DNA of 64,000 bases, taken from contig NZ_JACHTF010000003.1 of assembly GCF_014145325.1 (NCBI RefSeq), positions 186,001-250,000 of the forward strand, given 5' to 3'. Position 1 is the first letter of the stretch. The number at the start of each line of letters is the position of its first letter. Below the pieces are notes generated by a model. The model was not told the origin of the DNA. It was given only the letters and a program-made list of their open reading frames with translations, and searched no databases. Position numbers and translations under genes: made by a program. Source of the stretch: Marilutibacter spongiae. Lineage in GTDB: Bacteria; Pseudomonadota; Gammaproteobacteria; Xanthomonadales; Xanthomonadaceae. Shown here in pieces: positions 1 to 8,911 of the stretch.

Positions 1-561
1 GATGACGGCCGCATAGGTCGCTGCGTTGATGAGGAACACCCAGCCGGCGCCGATGTGGGCGATCAGCACGCCCGCCACCGCCGGTCCGATCATCCGGGCG
101 GCATTGAAGGAGGTCGAGTTGAGCGCCACCGCGTTCGACAGGTCGTCCTCGTCGACCAGGTCGGAGACGAAGGTCTGGCGGGCCGGTGCGTCGAACGCGG
201 TCACCGCGCCCAGGGCCAGGGCGAAGCCGTAGACGTGCCAGAGCTGGACGTGGCCGAGGATGCACAGCAGGCCCAGGCCCAGCGCCAGCGCCCCCATGCC
301 GGCCTGGGTGGCGATGAGCAGCTTGCGGCGGTCGAACCGGTCCGCCGCGTAGCCCGTCAACGGCAACAGCAGCACGCGCGGGCCGAACTGCAGCGCGGTG
401 ACGATGCCCACCGCGGTGGCGTTGTGGTCGGTGAGCTCGGTGAGGACGATCCAGTCCTGCGCGATGCGCTGCATCCAGGTGCCGATGTTGGACACGATCG
501 CGCCGAGCGCCCAGGCGCGGTAGTTGCGGTTGCGCAGGGAGCGGAACGTACCCCTCCTCAT
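1..561 (-). CDS. MFS permease, N-terminal part (runs off the left edge)
   Basis: The first 187 codons of a major facilitator permease are visible; the C-terminal half lies outside the window. It resembles the MFS_3/enterobactin-exporter-like group, proton-driven exporters of the inner membrane. The N-terminus has the usual basic stretch (RNRNYRAW, residues 11-18) before the first membrane helix. Motif A of MFS proteins follows helix 2 as GYAADRFDRRK at residues 70-80. Further hydrophobic segments continue to the edge. The start at 561 is chosen because its N-terminus matches family members; an in-frame ATG at 594 would add 11 residues. Neither has a strong ribosome binding site. Substrate unknown. 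Confidence 0.85.
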   Translation of the reverse strand, partial: MRRGTFRSLRNRNYRAWALGAIVSNIGTWMQRIAQDWIVLTELTDHNATAVGIVTALQFGPRVLLLPLTGYAADRFDRRKLLIATQAGMGALALGLGLLCILGHVQLWHVYGFALALGAVTAFDAPARQTFVSDLVDEDDLSNAVALNSTSFNAARMIGPAVAGVLIAHIGAGWVFLINAATYAAVI

Positions 562-768
562 CGGGCGCACCCGCGCACGATGGCAGTGCGGCATGGAGGC
601 GGGCGGTCGCCGGGCATCGGCAGGGCGGGCGTCGGTCGTGCGGGCATGGCGGAAGTGTAGGCGCTCGCGGTGCAAGGCCATGCGAGGACGCGCACCGTCC
701 CGTTGGCGGTCGCACGGCGGCGGGCGTCGCGCGACAATGGCCGGCCATCGCCGCCCGAAGCCCCGCAC

Positions 769-1104
769 ATGCCCGCACCCTGCACGCAATGCCAATCGGA
801 GTACACCTACGAAGACGGGCACCTGATCGTCTGCCCGGAGTGCGGGCACGAGCAGGCCCGGGATGCCGAGCCCGCGGCCGCGGATGCCGGTCCCGGGGTT
901 CGCGATGCCCATGGCACGCCGCTCAGCGATGGCGACACGGTCACCGTGGTCAAGGACCTGAAGGTCAAGGGCTCGTCGGCGGTGGTCAAGGTGGGGACCA
1001 AGGTGCGCAACATCCGCCTGGTCGACGGCGACCATGACATCGATTGCAAGATCGAGGGCATCGGCGCGATGAAGCTCAAGTCGATGTTCGTCAGGAAAGC
1101 CTGA
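769..1104 (+). CDS. yjdM: YjdM/PhnA-family zinc-ribbon protein
   Basis: A 111-residue protein of the YjdM (formerly PhnA) family. The N-terminus carries a zinc ribbon with CTQC and CPEC cysteine pairs about 20 residues apart. The C-terminal PhnA domain is highly typical: [10 protein letters not shown], then [10 protein letters not shown], then [12 protein letters not shown] and a basic end. The name 'alkylphosphonate uptake' is historical; the molecular function is not established and no phosphonate genes are nearby. The frame extends upstream to 670, but the zinc ribbon and the homologous N-terminus begin at the ATG at 769. Confidence 0.9.
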   Translation: MPAPCTQCQSEYTYEDGHLIVCPECGHEQARDAEPAAADAGPGVRDAHGTPLSDGDTVTVVKDLKVKGSSAVVKVGTKVRNIRLVDGDHDIDCKIEGIGAMKLKSMFVRKA

Positions 1105-1122
1105 TGCCGGCCGCGCCGCGCT

Positions 1123-1377
1123 TCAGCCGGCGATGGTCGTGCACAGGGCCCGCTTGCGGGCCGGGGACAGCTTCTTGATGGCGTGTTCGGCGCGGCTGGC
1201 CGATGCGCGGTCGGGATGCCCGAAACTGCCCAGCAGGCGCTCCGGTGGCCAGGCGCGGGTGAAGCGCGCGCCCTTGCCGGCCGCGTGCTCGGCATAGCGG
1301 CGCGCGACGTCGGTGGCGATGCCGGTGTAGATCCGGCCGCCACGGCATTCGATCAGGTAGACGTACCAGGGCGCCAT
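1123..1377 (-). CDS. GIY-YIG endonuclease-superfamily protein (YhbQ/UPF0213 type)
   Basis: An 84-residue single-domain GIY-YIG protein. The signature reads WYVYLIEC (residues 4-11) followed by RIYTGIATDVARRYAEH, giving the two short strands and the catalytic Tyr/Arg arrangement of the family. The downstream FTRAWPPERLL and SRAEHAIKKLS segments are typical of the YhbQ subgroup, usually about 90-100 residues. Such stand-alone domains are thought to act on nucleic acids, but the role of this subgroup is not settled. The start at 1377 is preferred over an upstream in-frame ATG because the fold begins immediately after it. It is convergent with yjdM, 18 bp away. Confidence 0.9.
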   Translation of the reverse strand: MAPWYVYLIECRGGRIYTGIATDVARRYAEHAAGKGARFTRAWPPERLLGSFGHPDRASASRAEHAIKKLSPARKRALCTTIAG

Positions 1378-1455
1378 GGCGGCAGTGTACCGGCGACGAC
1401 TGACCGCGCCCGCGTCGTGCGGCACACTGGGGGGCCGCCGACCCGGTCGCGACCC

Positions 1456-2136
1456 ATGCCGCACGCGCTCGACAATCCCGTCTGGGCTTCACTGGCCAGC
1501 CTGCATGCCGGCCTGGCGCGTCGCGGCGCGGGCCTGGCGGCCTACCCGGCGGCGATCGCTCCGTTCGCGGCGGTCGAGTCCCCCGACACCGATGCGACCG
1601 GCCTGGAGGCGCTGGTCGACCCAGGCCAGTCCGTCCTCTTCGTGGGGCCGGCGCCGACGCTGCCCCCGCAATGGACGTCGACGCCGCCAGTGGCGATCGC
1701 GCAGATGACGCTCGAGCATCCGCTGGACATGCCGCCAGGTCCCGAAGTGAGGGCCCTGGGCACGGCCGATGGTGCGGACGTCCTTGAGCTCGTCGCGCGC
1801 GTCTACCCGCATTACTTCCGTCCGCGCACGATGGACATGGGGCGCTACTTCGGCATTCGCGTCGATGGCGTCCTGGCGGCGATCGCCGGCGAGCGCATGG
1901 GCTTCCCCGGCCACCGCGAGCTGAGCGCCATCTGCACCGACCCGGGGTTCCTCGGTCGTGGCCTGGCGCGGCGCCTCATGGCCCACCTGGCCAACGACAT
2001 CCTTGCGCGCGGCGATCGCCCTTTCCTGCACGTGAGCCATGCCAACCTCCGCGCGAAGGCCCTCTACGAGTCCCTCGGCTTCGGCCACCGTTGCGACGTG
2101 CAACTGCTCCAGGCCCGCCGCCGCGAGCCGGGCTGA
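1456..2136 (+). CDS. GNAT-family N-acetyltransferase
   Basis: A 226-residue protein whose C-terminal half (about 100-215) is a GNAT acetyltransferase domain. The acetyl-CoA loop reads GFLGRGLARRLM, matching the R/Q-x-x-G-x-G/A pattern, and the closing block is the HANLRAKALYESLGF segment typical of the family. The N-terminal 90 residues form a less conserved half seen in FR47-like GNATs. The acceptor substrate cannot be told from sequence. The longer frame opening at 1183 overlaps the opposite-strand GIY-YIG gene and is not used. Confidence 0.85.
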   Translation: MPHALDNPVWASLASLHAGLARRGAGLAAYPAAIAPFAAVESPDTDATGLEALVDPGQSVLFVGPAPTLPPQWTSTPPVAIAQMTLEHPLDMPPGPEVRALGTADGADVLELVARVYPHYFRPRTMDMGRYFGIRVDGVLAAIAGERMGFPGHRELSAICTDPGFLGRGLARRLMAHLANDILARGDRPFLHVSHANLRAKALYESLGFGHRCDVQLLQARRREPG

Positions 2137-2169
2137 TAGCCTGAGCGCCCGTCCCGGACCGGTCCCCGC

Positions 2170-3285
2170 ATGCCATCGAACCGTATTTGCCCGCCCCGCG
2201 CCCTTCGCGCCCTCGCGTGGGTGGCGCTCGCGCTGTCGCTTGCCGCGTGCGCCTCGCGCGCCCCCTCCAGGGACGGCTGGCGCCCGCCCGCCGAGGTGCG
2301 CGCCGAGATCGCCCGGCGCATGCCGGCCGGTGTCGCCGACCGTGAGGGCTGGGCGGCCGACATCCAGGTCGCCTTCGCGGCGCAGGGCCTCATACCGGAC
2401 GCGGAGAACCTGTGCGCGGTGCTGGCCGTGACCCAGCAGGAGTCGAGCTTCCAGGCCAACCCGCCGGTGCCCGGACTGGCGCGCATCGCGCGCGGCGAGA
2501 TCGATCGCCGTGCCGCGGACGCGCATGTCCCCGGCTTCCTCGTCGATGCGGCACTGAAGGTGACGTCCGGCGACGGGCGTAGCTACGCCGAGCGCCTGGC
2601 CGCGGTACGCACCGAGCAGGAACTCAATGCGATCTTCGAGGACTTCACCGGGCGCGTGCCGATGGGCGAGCGACTCCTTGGCGGTTTCAATCCGGTCCGC
2701 ACCGGCGGGCCCATGCAGGTCGGCATCGCCTTCGCCGAAGCGCATGCCGAGGGCTACCCCTGGCCGCTGCAGGGGAGCATCCGCGACGAGGTGTTCACCC
2801 GCCGCGGCGGCATGTACTTCGGTATCGCCCACCTGCTGGGCTATCCCACCCGCTACACGCGGCCGCTGTATCGCTTCGCCGATTTCAATGCCGGCTGGCA
2901 TGCCAGTCGCAACGCCGCGTTCCAGGCCGCGGTCACCGAGGCGACCGGCATCGACCTGGCGCTCGACGGCGACCTCCTGCGGCCGGGTGCGCCCCTGGAC
3001 GCGCCCGGCAGCACCGAGCGCGCGGTGCGCACGCTGGGCCCGCGACTGGGCCTGGACGATCGCGCCATCAGGCGCGCGCTCGAACGCGGGGACCGCCTCG
3101 ATTTCGAGGACGAAGCGCTGTACCGCGGGATCTTCGCGCTCGCCGAACAGGCGCGGGGCGGGCCGCTGCCACGCGCCGTGCTGCCGGGCATCAAGCTCGA
3201 GAGCCCCAAGATCACGCGCGACCTGACCACCGCCTGGTTCGCCAACCGGGTCGACACCCGCTGGCGGCAATGCATGGCCCGCTGA
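2170..3285 (+). CDS. DUF1615-family lipoprotein
   Basis: A 371-residue outer-envelope lipoprotein of the DUF1615 family. A basic N-terminus and a hydrophobic stretch lead into a lipobox LSLAAC with the modified cysteine at residue 27. The mature part shows a slt-like pattern: a QQESSF motif near residue 98 resembles the catalytic Glu-Ser of lytic transglycosylases, followed by a GPMQVG segment, which is the usual second transglycosylase motif. A muramidase-like role is therefore plausible but is inference. It starts 33 bp after the acetyltransferase and may be cotranscribed with it. Confidence 0.85.
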   Translation: MPSNRICPPRALRALAWVALALSLAACASRAPSRDGWRPPAEVRAEIARRMPAGVADREGWAADIQVAFAAQGLIPDAENLCAVLAVTQQESSFQANPPVPGLARIARGEIDRRAADAHVPGFLVDAALKVTSGDGRSYAERLAAVRTEQELNAIFEDFTGRVPMGERLLGGFNPVRTGGPMQVGIAFAEAHAEGYPWPLQGSIRDEVFTRRGGMYFGIAHLLGYPTRYTRPLYRFADFNAGWHASRNAAFQAAVTEATGIDLALDGDLLRPGAPLDAPGSTERAVRTLGPRLGLDDRAIRRALERGDRLDFEDEALYRGIFALAEQARGGPLPRAVLPGIKLESPKITRDLTTAWFANRVDTRWRQCMAR

Positions 3286-3349
3286 GCGGGCTCGCCAAAC
3301 GCCGCAGTCGATGCTCCAATGGGGCATCGATCCACCGGCTGTCCCCTGC

Positions 3350-4438
3350 ATGTCCCTGAAAGCCCCGCCGCGTCGCCATCTCTGGGTGTGGTTCCTGTGG
3401 CTGGCGCTGTTCTATGGCACCTGGGCGTGGCTGGTCTTCGGCCGCGGGCTCTGGTCCGAGGCGGTGGCCCACTGGCCCATGGCGCTGTCGATGGCCTTCG
3501 GCAGCTATATCGCCGGTTCCACGCCGATGGGCGGGGGCACCGTCGGCTTCCCGATCCTGGTGTTGCTGTTCGAGCTCCCCGCGACGCTGGGGCGCGACTT
3601 CAGTTTCGCTGTCCAGGCGATTGGCATGACCAGCGCGAGCATCTTCATCCTCGCCCGCCGGCAGCCCCTGGCCTGGGCGATGCTCAAGGGCGCCATGCTC
3701 GGCACCGTGGCCGGGCTGCCGTTCGGCATCTTCCTCGTCGCTCCGCACGTGCCCGAGCTGTGGATCAAGCTCGTCTTCGCGGTGGTCTGGGCGAGCTTCG
3801 GCCTGTTGCATCTCTACCGGATCCGCGAGATCGCCGGACACAGCGGCATGACCGACTTCGACGAGCGTTGGGACTTCAAGGTCGGCGCGGTGATTGGCGT
3901 GCTGGCGGCGGCGACCGTCGCATCGGTGACCGGGGTCGGCATCGACATGGTGCTGTACGCCGCACTCGTGTTGCTGTGCCGCGCCGACCTCAAGATCGCG
4001 ATCCCCACCTCGGTGGTGATCATGGCGTTCACTTCGGTACTGGGCATCGGCATCAAGCTCGCCTTCACCGGCGTGCAGCCGGGCGTCTTCGGCAACTGGC
4101 TGGCGGCCGCGCCGGTGGTGGCGCTGGGCGCGCCGCTGGGCGCGCTGGTGGTGGGCATGATCGGACGCCGGCCGACCCTGGTGTTCGTCGCCTTCCTGTG
4201 CGTGGCCCAGTTCGCCTGGACCTGCCACAACCAGTGGGCCGCGATGGGTTGGACCGGCCTGGCCATCGCGCTGGCCGGGGTGGCGCTGTTCCTGTACGGA
4301 TTCGAACGTCTCCGTCGCTGGGGCGCGGTGCTCGCGGGCGACGCCGGGACCCGGTCGACGCGTGGCGATGCGCGCGAGAGGGTTCCGTTGCCGGCGACGA
4401 TGGCCGTTCCGGAGGCTGGGCGTCGCGGGTCAGCGTGA
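3350..4438 (+). CDS. TauE/SafE (TSUP) family membrane permease
   Basis: A 362-residue polytopic inner-membrane protein of the sulfite exporter TauE/SafE family. Several strongly hydrophobic segments are separated by short loops. The characteristic SYIAGSTPMGGGTVGFPIL segment holds the conserved glycine/proline patch of the first half, and ATVASVTGVGIDMV is its counterpart in the second half. Family members move small organosulfur or sulfur oxyanions and related anions; the substrate here is not visible. The start at 3350 gives MSLKAPPRRH just before helix 1; an ATG at 3311 would add 13 residues. The C-terminal 40 residues are hydrophilic. Confidence 0.88.
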   Translation: MSLKAPPRRHLWVWFLWLALFYGTWAWLVFGRGLWSEAVAHWPMALSMAFGSYIAGSTPMGGGTVGFPILVLLFELPATLGRDFSFAVQAIGMTSASIFILARRQPLAWAMLKGAMLGTVAGLPFGIFLVAPHVPELWIKLVFAVVWASFGLLHLYRIREIAGHSGMTDFDERWDFKVGAVIGVLAAATVASVTGVGIDMVLYAALVLLCRADLKIAIPTSVVIMAFTSVLGIGIKLAFTGVQPGVFGNWLAAAPVVALGAPLGALVVGMIGRRPTLVFVAFLCVAQFAWTCHNQWAAMGWTGLAIALAGVALFLYGFERLRRWGAVLAGDAGTRSTRGDARERVPLPATMAVPEAGRRGSA

Positions 4439-4528
4439 CCGTGGCCTGCTTCGTCGAAGACCGATCCTGCGACCCGATCGCCGTGGCCACTACAATGCAG
4501 GGCGAGACGTCCGCCATCCGGTAGTGCC

Positions 4529-5065
4529 ATGCGAAATCCCCTCCAGGAACAGTTGCTCAAGGCCGGCCTGGCCAAGAAGAGCCAGGTGGCCAAGGCCGTG
4601 CGCGAGCAGCAGAAGCAGCGCCAGGGCAAGGCGCCGGCGGGCGAGGACGTCGACCGCGTCGACGCGCGGCGCCTGCAGGCCGAGCGTGCCGAGCGCGACC
4701 GGCAGCTGGCGGCCGAGCGCAACGTACAGGCGCGCGAGCGCGAACTGCGCGCCCAGGTCGCGCAGATCGTTGACGCCCACCAGGTGAAGGCCGGGGGCGA
4801 GATCGCCTATGCCTTCGAGGACGGCGGGGCTATCCGCCGCGTGTACGTGGACGTCGACCAGCGCGCCCTGCTGGCCCGCGGCGCCCTGGTGGTCGTGCGA
4901 CAGGGCGACGCGCATGCGCTGCTGCCGCGCGCGGCGGCCGAGCGGATCCGCGAGCGCGATCCGTCGGCGATCGTGCTCGACCATGGCGGCGAACCCGCGC
5001 CTGCCGCGGACGACGAAGACGACTACTACAGCCGTTTCCCGGTGCCCGACGACCTGGTCTGGTAG
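4529..5065 (+). CDS. DUF2058-family protein (YaiL-like)
   Basis: A 178-residue cytoplasmic protein of the DUF2058 family, sometimes labelled 'nucleoprotein/polynucleotide-associated'. It opens MRNPLQEQLLKAGLAKKSQ, the family hallmark, then has a long basic, charged helical stretch (about 20-85) that may form a coiled coil. The C-terminal half holds AYAFEDGGAIRRVYVD and ends in an acidic tail with YSRFPVPDDLVW. Function is unknown; the basic helix fits nucleic-acid association, but that is inference. The gene is convergent with dbpA, 21 bp away. Confidence 0.88.
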   Translation: MRNPLQEQLLKAGLAKKSQVAKAVREQQKQRQGKAPAGEDVDRVDARRLQAERAERDRQLAAERNVQARERELRAQVAQIVDAHQVKAGGEIAYAFEDGGAIRRVYVDVDQRALLARGALVVVRQGDAHALLPRAAAERIRERDPSAIVLDHGGEPAPAADDEDDYYSRFPVPDDLVW

Positions 5066-5086
5066 GGCGCCACGCGCGCCCGGCGG

Positions 5087-6472
5087 CTAGAGCCGGTTGA
5101 CCCGGAAACGCCGTCCCTTGATCTTCCCCGCGCGCAGGCGCTCGAGTGCGACGGCCGCCTGGGGCCGGGCGATCGCGACGTAGCTGCGGGTGGCGTAGAC
5201 GTCGATCTTGCCGATGGCGTCCTTGTGGAGGCCGGCCTCGCCGGTCAGGGCGCCGACGATGTCGCCGGGGCGGAGCTTGTCGCTGCGGCCGGCATCGATG
5301 CGCAGAGTGGCCATCGTGGCCGCCGGCACCTTGCCCGGCTTGCCCGCCAGCGGTTGCACGCGCTCCCATCGCAGCGGCTGGCCCTGGTCTTCCTCGATCC
5401 GCAGGGCGCGCTCGCGCTCGCGCGGGGTACACAGGCTCAGGGCCAGGCCCTTGCGCCCCGCGCGGCCGGTACGGCCGACTCGGTGGCGGTAGGTATCGAC
5501 GTCGGTGGGCAGTTCGTAGTTGACGACCGCCGAGAGGTCGTCGACGTCCAGGCCGCGCGCGGCGACGTCGCTTGCGACCAGCACGCTGCAGCTGCGGTTG
5601 GCGAATCGCACCAGCACCTCGTCGCGGTCGCGCTGTTCCATGTCGCCGTGCAGGGCGAGCGCGCTGAAGCCGTAATGCGCAAGCGACCCGACGACCTCCT
5701 CGGTGTCGCGGCGCATGTTGCAGAAGACCACGCAGGACTCCGGGCGGTAGGCCAGCAGCAGGGCCGCCAGCAGCGGCGCCTTGCGACCGGGCTCGACCTC
5801 GAAGAAGTGCGCCTCGATATCGGGTGCCTGGCCCGCGCCCTCAACGCTGACCTGCAGCGGATCGCGCAGCATCGCGGTGCCGAGCTCGCGGATGGCCTCG
5901 GGGAAGGTCGCCGAGAACAGCAGGACCTGGCGATCGGGAGGCGTGCGCTTGACGATGTCGCGGATCGCCTCCTCGAAGCCCATGTCCAGCATGCGGTCGG
6001 CCTCGTCGAGTACCAGCGTGCGGACGCCCCCCAGGTGCAGCGCCTTCTTCTTCGCCAGTTCCTGGATGCGCCCCGGCGTGCCGACCACGACCTGCGGATC
6101 GTGCGCCGACAGCGAAGCGAGCTGGGGGCCCAGCGGAATCCCGCCACAAAGCACCGACACCTTCAGGTTGGGGACGCCCACGGCCAGGCGACGCAGCTGC
6201 TTGCCGACCTGGTCGGCCAGTTCGCGCGTCGGGCAAAGCACCAGCGCCTGCGTGCGGGTGCTGGCCGGATCGAGACGGTGCAGCAGGCCGAGCCCGAACG
6301 CGGCCGTCTTGCCGCTGCCGGTGGGCGCCTGCGCGATTACGTCGCGGCCTTCCAGGATGGCCGGCAGGGACTGGACCTGCACCGGCGTCATCGCGGAGAA
6401 GCCCATGGCATCGACGCCCTGCAGCAGGGCCGGGGATAGCGGCAAGGCCGCGAATGGGGGGGTGGCATCCAT
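5087..6472 (-). CDS. dbpA: ATP-dependent RNA helicase DbpA
   Basis: A 461-residue DEAD-box RNA helicase. Motifs in order: Q motif GFSAMTPVQ (24-32), Walker A APTGSGKT (49-56), PTREL (81-85), TPGR (132-135), DEAD (156-159), SAT (187-189) and motif VI HRVGRTGRAGR (330-340). The C-terminal 75 residues form the DbpA RNA-binding domain, which in the known family recognises hairpin 92 of 23S rRNA and targets the helicase to late 50S assembly. Length matches E. coli DbpA (about 457). It begins with MDATPPFAALPLS, the expected N-terminus. Confidence 0.95.
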   Translation of the reverse strand: MDATPPFAALPLSPALLQGVDAMGFSAMTPVQVQSLPAILEGRDVIAQAPTGSGKTAAFGLGLLHRLDPASTRTQALVLCPTRELADQVGKQLRRLAVGVPNLKVSVLCGGIPLGPQLASLSAHDPQVVVGTPGRIQELAKKKALHLGGVRTLVLDEADRMLDMGFEEAIRDIVKRTPPDRQVLLFSATFPEAIRELGTAMLRDPLQVSVEGAGQAPDIEAHFFEVEPGRKAPLLAALLLAYRPESCVVFCNMRRDTEEVVGSLAHYGFSALALHGDMEQRDRDEVLVRFANRSCSVLVASDVAARGLDVDDLSAVVNYELPTDVDTYRHRVGRTGRAGRKGLALSLCTPRERERALRIEEDQGQPLRWERVQPLAGKPGKVPAATMATLRIDAGRSDKLRPGDIVGALTGEAGLHKDAIGKIDVYATRSYVAIARPQAAVALERLRAGKIKGRRFRVNRL

Positions 6473-6578
6473 GCGACATGATCGCAGGTTCGCCGCGACG
6501 GTGGCTGAAGCCCGCGCTTTGACGCAGGTTCGACGGTGGCCGGGCTAGCGTGGGGCTCCGCCAAACCGGGAGCCCGAG

Positions 6579-6959
6579 GTGATCGAAATCCTGCAGGTCG
6601 CGCCGCACGTGGCCGCCTTCCACTTCACCGGCCAGTTGACCGGCGAGGACTACGACACCTGCATCGGCGAAGTGGAGACGAAACTCTCGCTCAACCCGCG
6701 CATCGGCATCTTCGCCGACCTCACGGGCCTGACCGGCATGAGCGCCGAGGCCATGGCCAAGGACGTCCGCTACGGCCTGGGCAAGCTGGGTGAACTGAAG
6801 CGCTTCGCACGCTCGGCCGTGGTCACCGAGCGCGAATGGCTGGCACGGGTCTCGAGCTTCACCGGCAAGCTGGTCCCGGGCATCGATCTGGAGACCTTCG
6901 AGCCAGGCCAGCGCGGGGCGGCCATGGCCTGGGTGTCGCGGCCGATCGACCCGCACTGA
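6579..6959 (+). CDS. SpoIIAA-like STAS/UspA-type small protein
   Basis: A 126-residue soluble protein of the SpoIIAA-like (DUF3478) type. It opens MIEILQ and continues with VAAFHFTGQLTGEDYD, has IGIFADLTGLTGM in the middle, and ends with a segment around RSAVVTEREWL and EAFxxG-like FEPGQRGAAMAWV, the arrangement of this family. The fold is related to STAS anti-anti-sigma domains, but members lack the serine phosphorylation module and appear to be stand-alone proteins of unknown role. It starts about 105 bp from the divergent dbpA. Confidence 0.82.
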   Translation: MIEILQVAPHVAAFHFTGQLTGEDYDTCIGEVETKLSLNPRIGIFADLTGLTGMSAEAMAKDVRYGLGKLGELKRFARSAVVTEREWLARVSSFTGKLVPGIDLETFEPGQRGAAMAWVSRPIDPH

Positions 6960-6981
6960 ACGCCGCGCGGCTGCGCGGCGT
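6960..6981. terminator. GC-rich hairpin between convergent genes
   Basis: A 9-bp perfect inverted repeat (ACGCCGCGC with a 4-base loop) sits exactly between the stop of the STAS gene and the stop of rluF. There is no T run on either strand, so it may be a weak bidirectional terminator or simply a transcript-end hairpin. Confidence 0.4.
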
Positions 6982-7694
6982 CACCAGCTCGTGCGGTGCG
7001 GCAACAGCGCCTGCAGTTCGGCGTCGGTGAGGTTGCGCCATTGCCCGGGCTTGAGGTGGGCCAGCTTGACGTTGCCGATGCGCACGCGCACCAGCTGCTT
7101 CACCCGGAAACCGAAGTGCGCGGCCATCAGCCGGATCTGCCGGTTCAGGCCCTGCACCAGGATGATGCGGAAGCCGAACCGCGCCAGCCGGCTGGTCCGG
7201 CAGGGCAGGGTGGTCTGGCCATGGATGGGAACGCCGCGGGCCATTCCGCGCAGGAAATCGTCGGTCACGGCGTGGTTCACCGCGACCAGGTACTCCTTTT
7301 CCAGCTTGTTCTCGGCGCGGAGGATCTCGTTGACGATGTCGCCGTTGCTGGTCAGCAGGATCAGGCCCTCGGAGTCCTTGTCGAGGCGGCCGATCGGAAA
7401 GATGCGGCGGTCGTGGCCGACGAAGTCGACGATGTTGCCCTTCACCCCGGCTTCGGTGGTGCAGGTGACGCCGACCGGCTTGTTCAGCGCTATGTAGACG
7501 TGCTGCCGCTTGCCCTTGGCCGCCGCACGCGTGGGCAGGGCCTGTCCGTCGACCAGGACCTTGTCGCCTTCCCCGACCTCGCTGCCGATGCGGGCGCGGA
7601 TGCCGTTGACGCTGACCTTGCCGGCGGCGATGAGGCGATCGGCTTCCCGCCGGGAGCAGAGGCCGGAGTCGCTGATGTGCTTGTTCAGGCGCAT
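6981..7694 (-). CDS. rluF: 23S rRNA pseudouridine(2604) synthase RluF
   Basis: A 237-residue pseudouridine synthase of the RsuA/RluB/E/F group. An N-terminal S4 RNA-binding domain (about 1-60) is followed by the catalytic domain with GRLDKDSEGL at 102-111, in which Asp105 is the expected nucleophile. ALNKPVGVTCTT and GLNRQIRLMAAHFG are RluF-type segments. In the known enzyme the product is pseudouridine at position 2604 of 23S rRNA and in tRNA-Tyr. The C-terminus is shorter than in E. coli RluF (290), lacking its lysine-rich tail. Confidence 0.9.
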   Translation of the reverse strand: MRLNKHISDSGLCSRREADRLIAAGKVSVNGIRARIGSEVGEGDKVLVDGQALPTRAAAKGKRQHVYIALNKPVGVTCTTEAGVKGNIVDFVGHDRRIFPIGRLDKDSEGLILLTSNGDIVNEILRAENKLEKEYLVAVNHAVTDDFLRGMARGVPIHGQTTLPCRTSRLARFGFRIILVQGLNRQIRLMAAHFGFRVKQLVRVRIGNVKLAHLKPGQWRNLTDAELQALLPHRTSW

Positions 7695-7853
7695 GGAGGG
7701 GTGCGCGAACGCGCGGGCGGGGGCTGGGCGCGCATGCTGTCACACCTTGGGCCGGCGCGCACGCCGGCCCCGGCCGGGGCGATGGGCGGCAGTTCCATCG
7801 CCTGCACGCGAAGCGACGTATCCTCGGGGGTCCCTCCCGAATCCTGGTGCAGC

Positions 7854-8840
7854 ATGAAGCATGCCCGTTACACCCAGCGCGGCCCGGTGCCGCAGGATGT
7901 CATCGAAGCGGTCGAATTCGGCCTGCCGGCCCTGGCCCCCGGCCAGGCCCTGGTGGAGGTGCTCGCCGCGCCCATCAATCCCTCCGACGTCCTGACCCTG
8001 ACGGGCGAATACGGCTCGCTGCCGCCGCTGCCGGCGGTGGGCGGCAACGAAGGCGTGGGTCGCGTCGCCGCGGTGGCGGAGGACGTTGCCGGGCTCAGCC
8101 CCGGGCAGACCGTGCTGCTGCCGGTCGGCTGCGGGACCTGGACCACGCACCTGGTGGCCGAGGCCAGGGCGCTGGTGCCGCTGCCGGAAGGCGCCGACCC
8201 GCAGCAGCTGGCGATGCTGACGGTCAATCCGCCGACGGCGCGGCTGCTGCTCAGCGACATCGTCGACCTGCAGCCGGGCGACTGGGTCATCCAGAACGCG
8301 GCCAATTCGGCCGTTGGCGGCTATCTCGTGCAGCTTGCCCGCGCGCGCGGGCTGCGCACGGTCAACGTGGTCCGTCGCCAGGGTGCCGTCGCCGATGTCG
8401 AGGCACTGGAAGCGAACGTGGTGCTGGTGGACGGCGATGACCTCGCCGCCCGGGTCGCGGAGGCGACCGGCGGCGCCAGGGTGAAGCTGGGCATCGATGC
8501 GGTCGGCGGCATGGCGACCGAGCGCATGGCGCAGGCCCTCGCGCCGGGCGCCACCCTGGTCAACTACGGCGCGATGGGCGGCGAGCCCTGCGCGATCTCG
8601 CCCGGATCGCTGATCTTCCGCGGGATCACCCTGCGCGGTTTCTGGCTGGCGCACTGGTTCAAGGTCACCGACGCGGCCACCCGCAACGCCCTGTTCGCCG
8701 AGCTGGTCGGCCTCATCGCCAGCGGCCAGCTCAAGGCGCGCGTGCAGGAGACCTACGGCATCGACCAGGTCAAGGACGCCGTCGCGGCGGCCGCGGCGGG
8801 CGAGCGCTCGGGCAAGGTGATGATCCTGCCCAATGGTTGA
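7854..8840 (+). CDS. MDR-superfamily NAD(P)-dependent reductase, zinc-less (MECR-like)
   Basis: A 328-residue medium-chain dehydrogenase/reductase. The N-terminal GroES-like domain contains PINPSDVLTLTGEYG and GGNEGVGRV, and the Rossmann domain begins at QNAANSAVGGYLVQLAR, typical of the trans-2-enoyl-CoA reductase/quinone reductase branch. The structural-zinc cysteine cluster is absent, so it is unlikely to be a zinc alcohol dehydrogenase despite that common label. Likely reduction is of an enoyl-CoA, enone or quinone with NADPH. The start at 7854 gives MKHARYTQRG; the much longer frame opening upstream overlaps rluF. Confidence 0.88.
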   Translation: MKHARYTQRGPVPQDVIEAVEFGLPALAPGQALVEVLAAPINPSDVLTLTGEYGSLPPLPAVGGNEGVGRVAAVAEDVAGLSPGQTVLLPVGCGTWTTHLVAEARALVPLPEGADPQQLAMLTVNPPTARLLLSDIVDLQPGDWVIQNAANSAVGGYLVQLARARGLRTVNVVRRQGAVADVEALEANVVLVDGDDLAARVAEATGGARVKLGIDAVGGMATERMAQALAPGATLVNYGAMGGEPCAISPGSLIFRGITLRGFWLAHWFKVTDAATRNALFAELVGLIASGQLKARVQETYGIDQVKDAVAAAAAGERSGKVMILPNG

Positions 8841-8911
8841 GTCGCCGGCACCGGCGCCAGCGGGGAAGGTGTCTGCCCTTCGCCCGCCCGCGCCATCGAC
8901 ATTGGGCGGCG

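Noticed and set aside
1489-3351. A 620-codon minus-strand open frame
   Set aside because: It mirrors the acetyltransferase and DUF1615 genes; the composition is that of antisense GC-rich DNA and no domain is visible.
7854-8840. Reductase as zinc alcohol dehydrogenase
   Set aside because: The cysteine cluster and catalytic zinc ligands are absent; it fits the zinc-free enoyl/quinone reductase branch.
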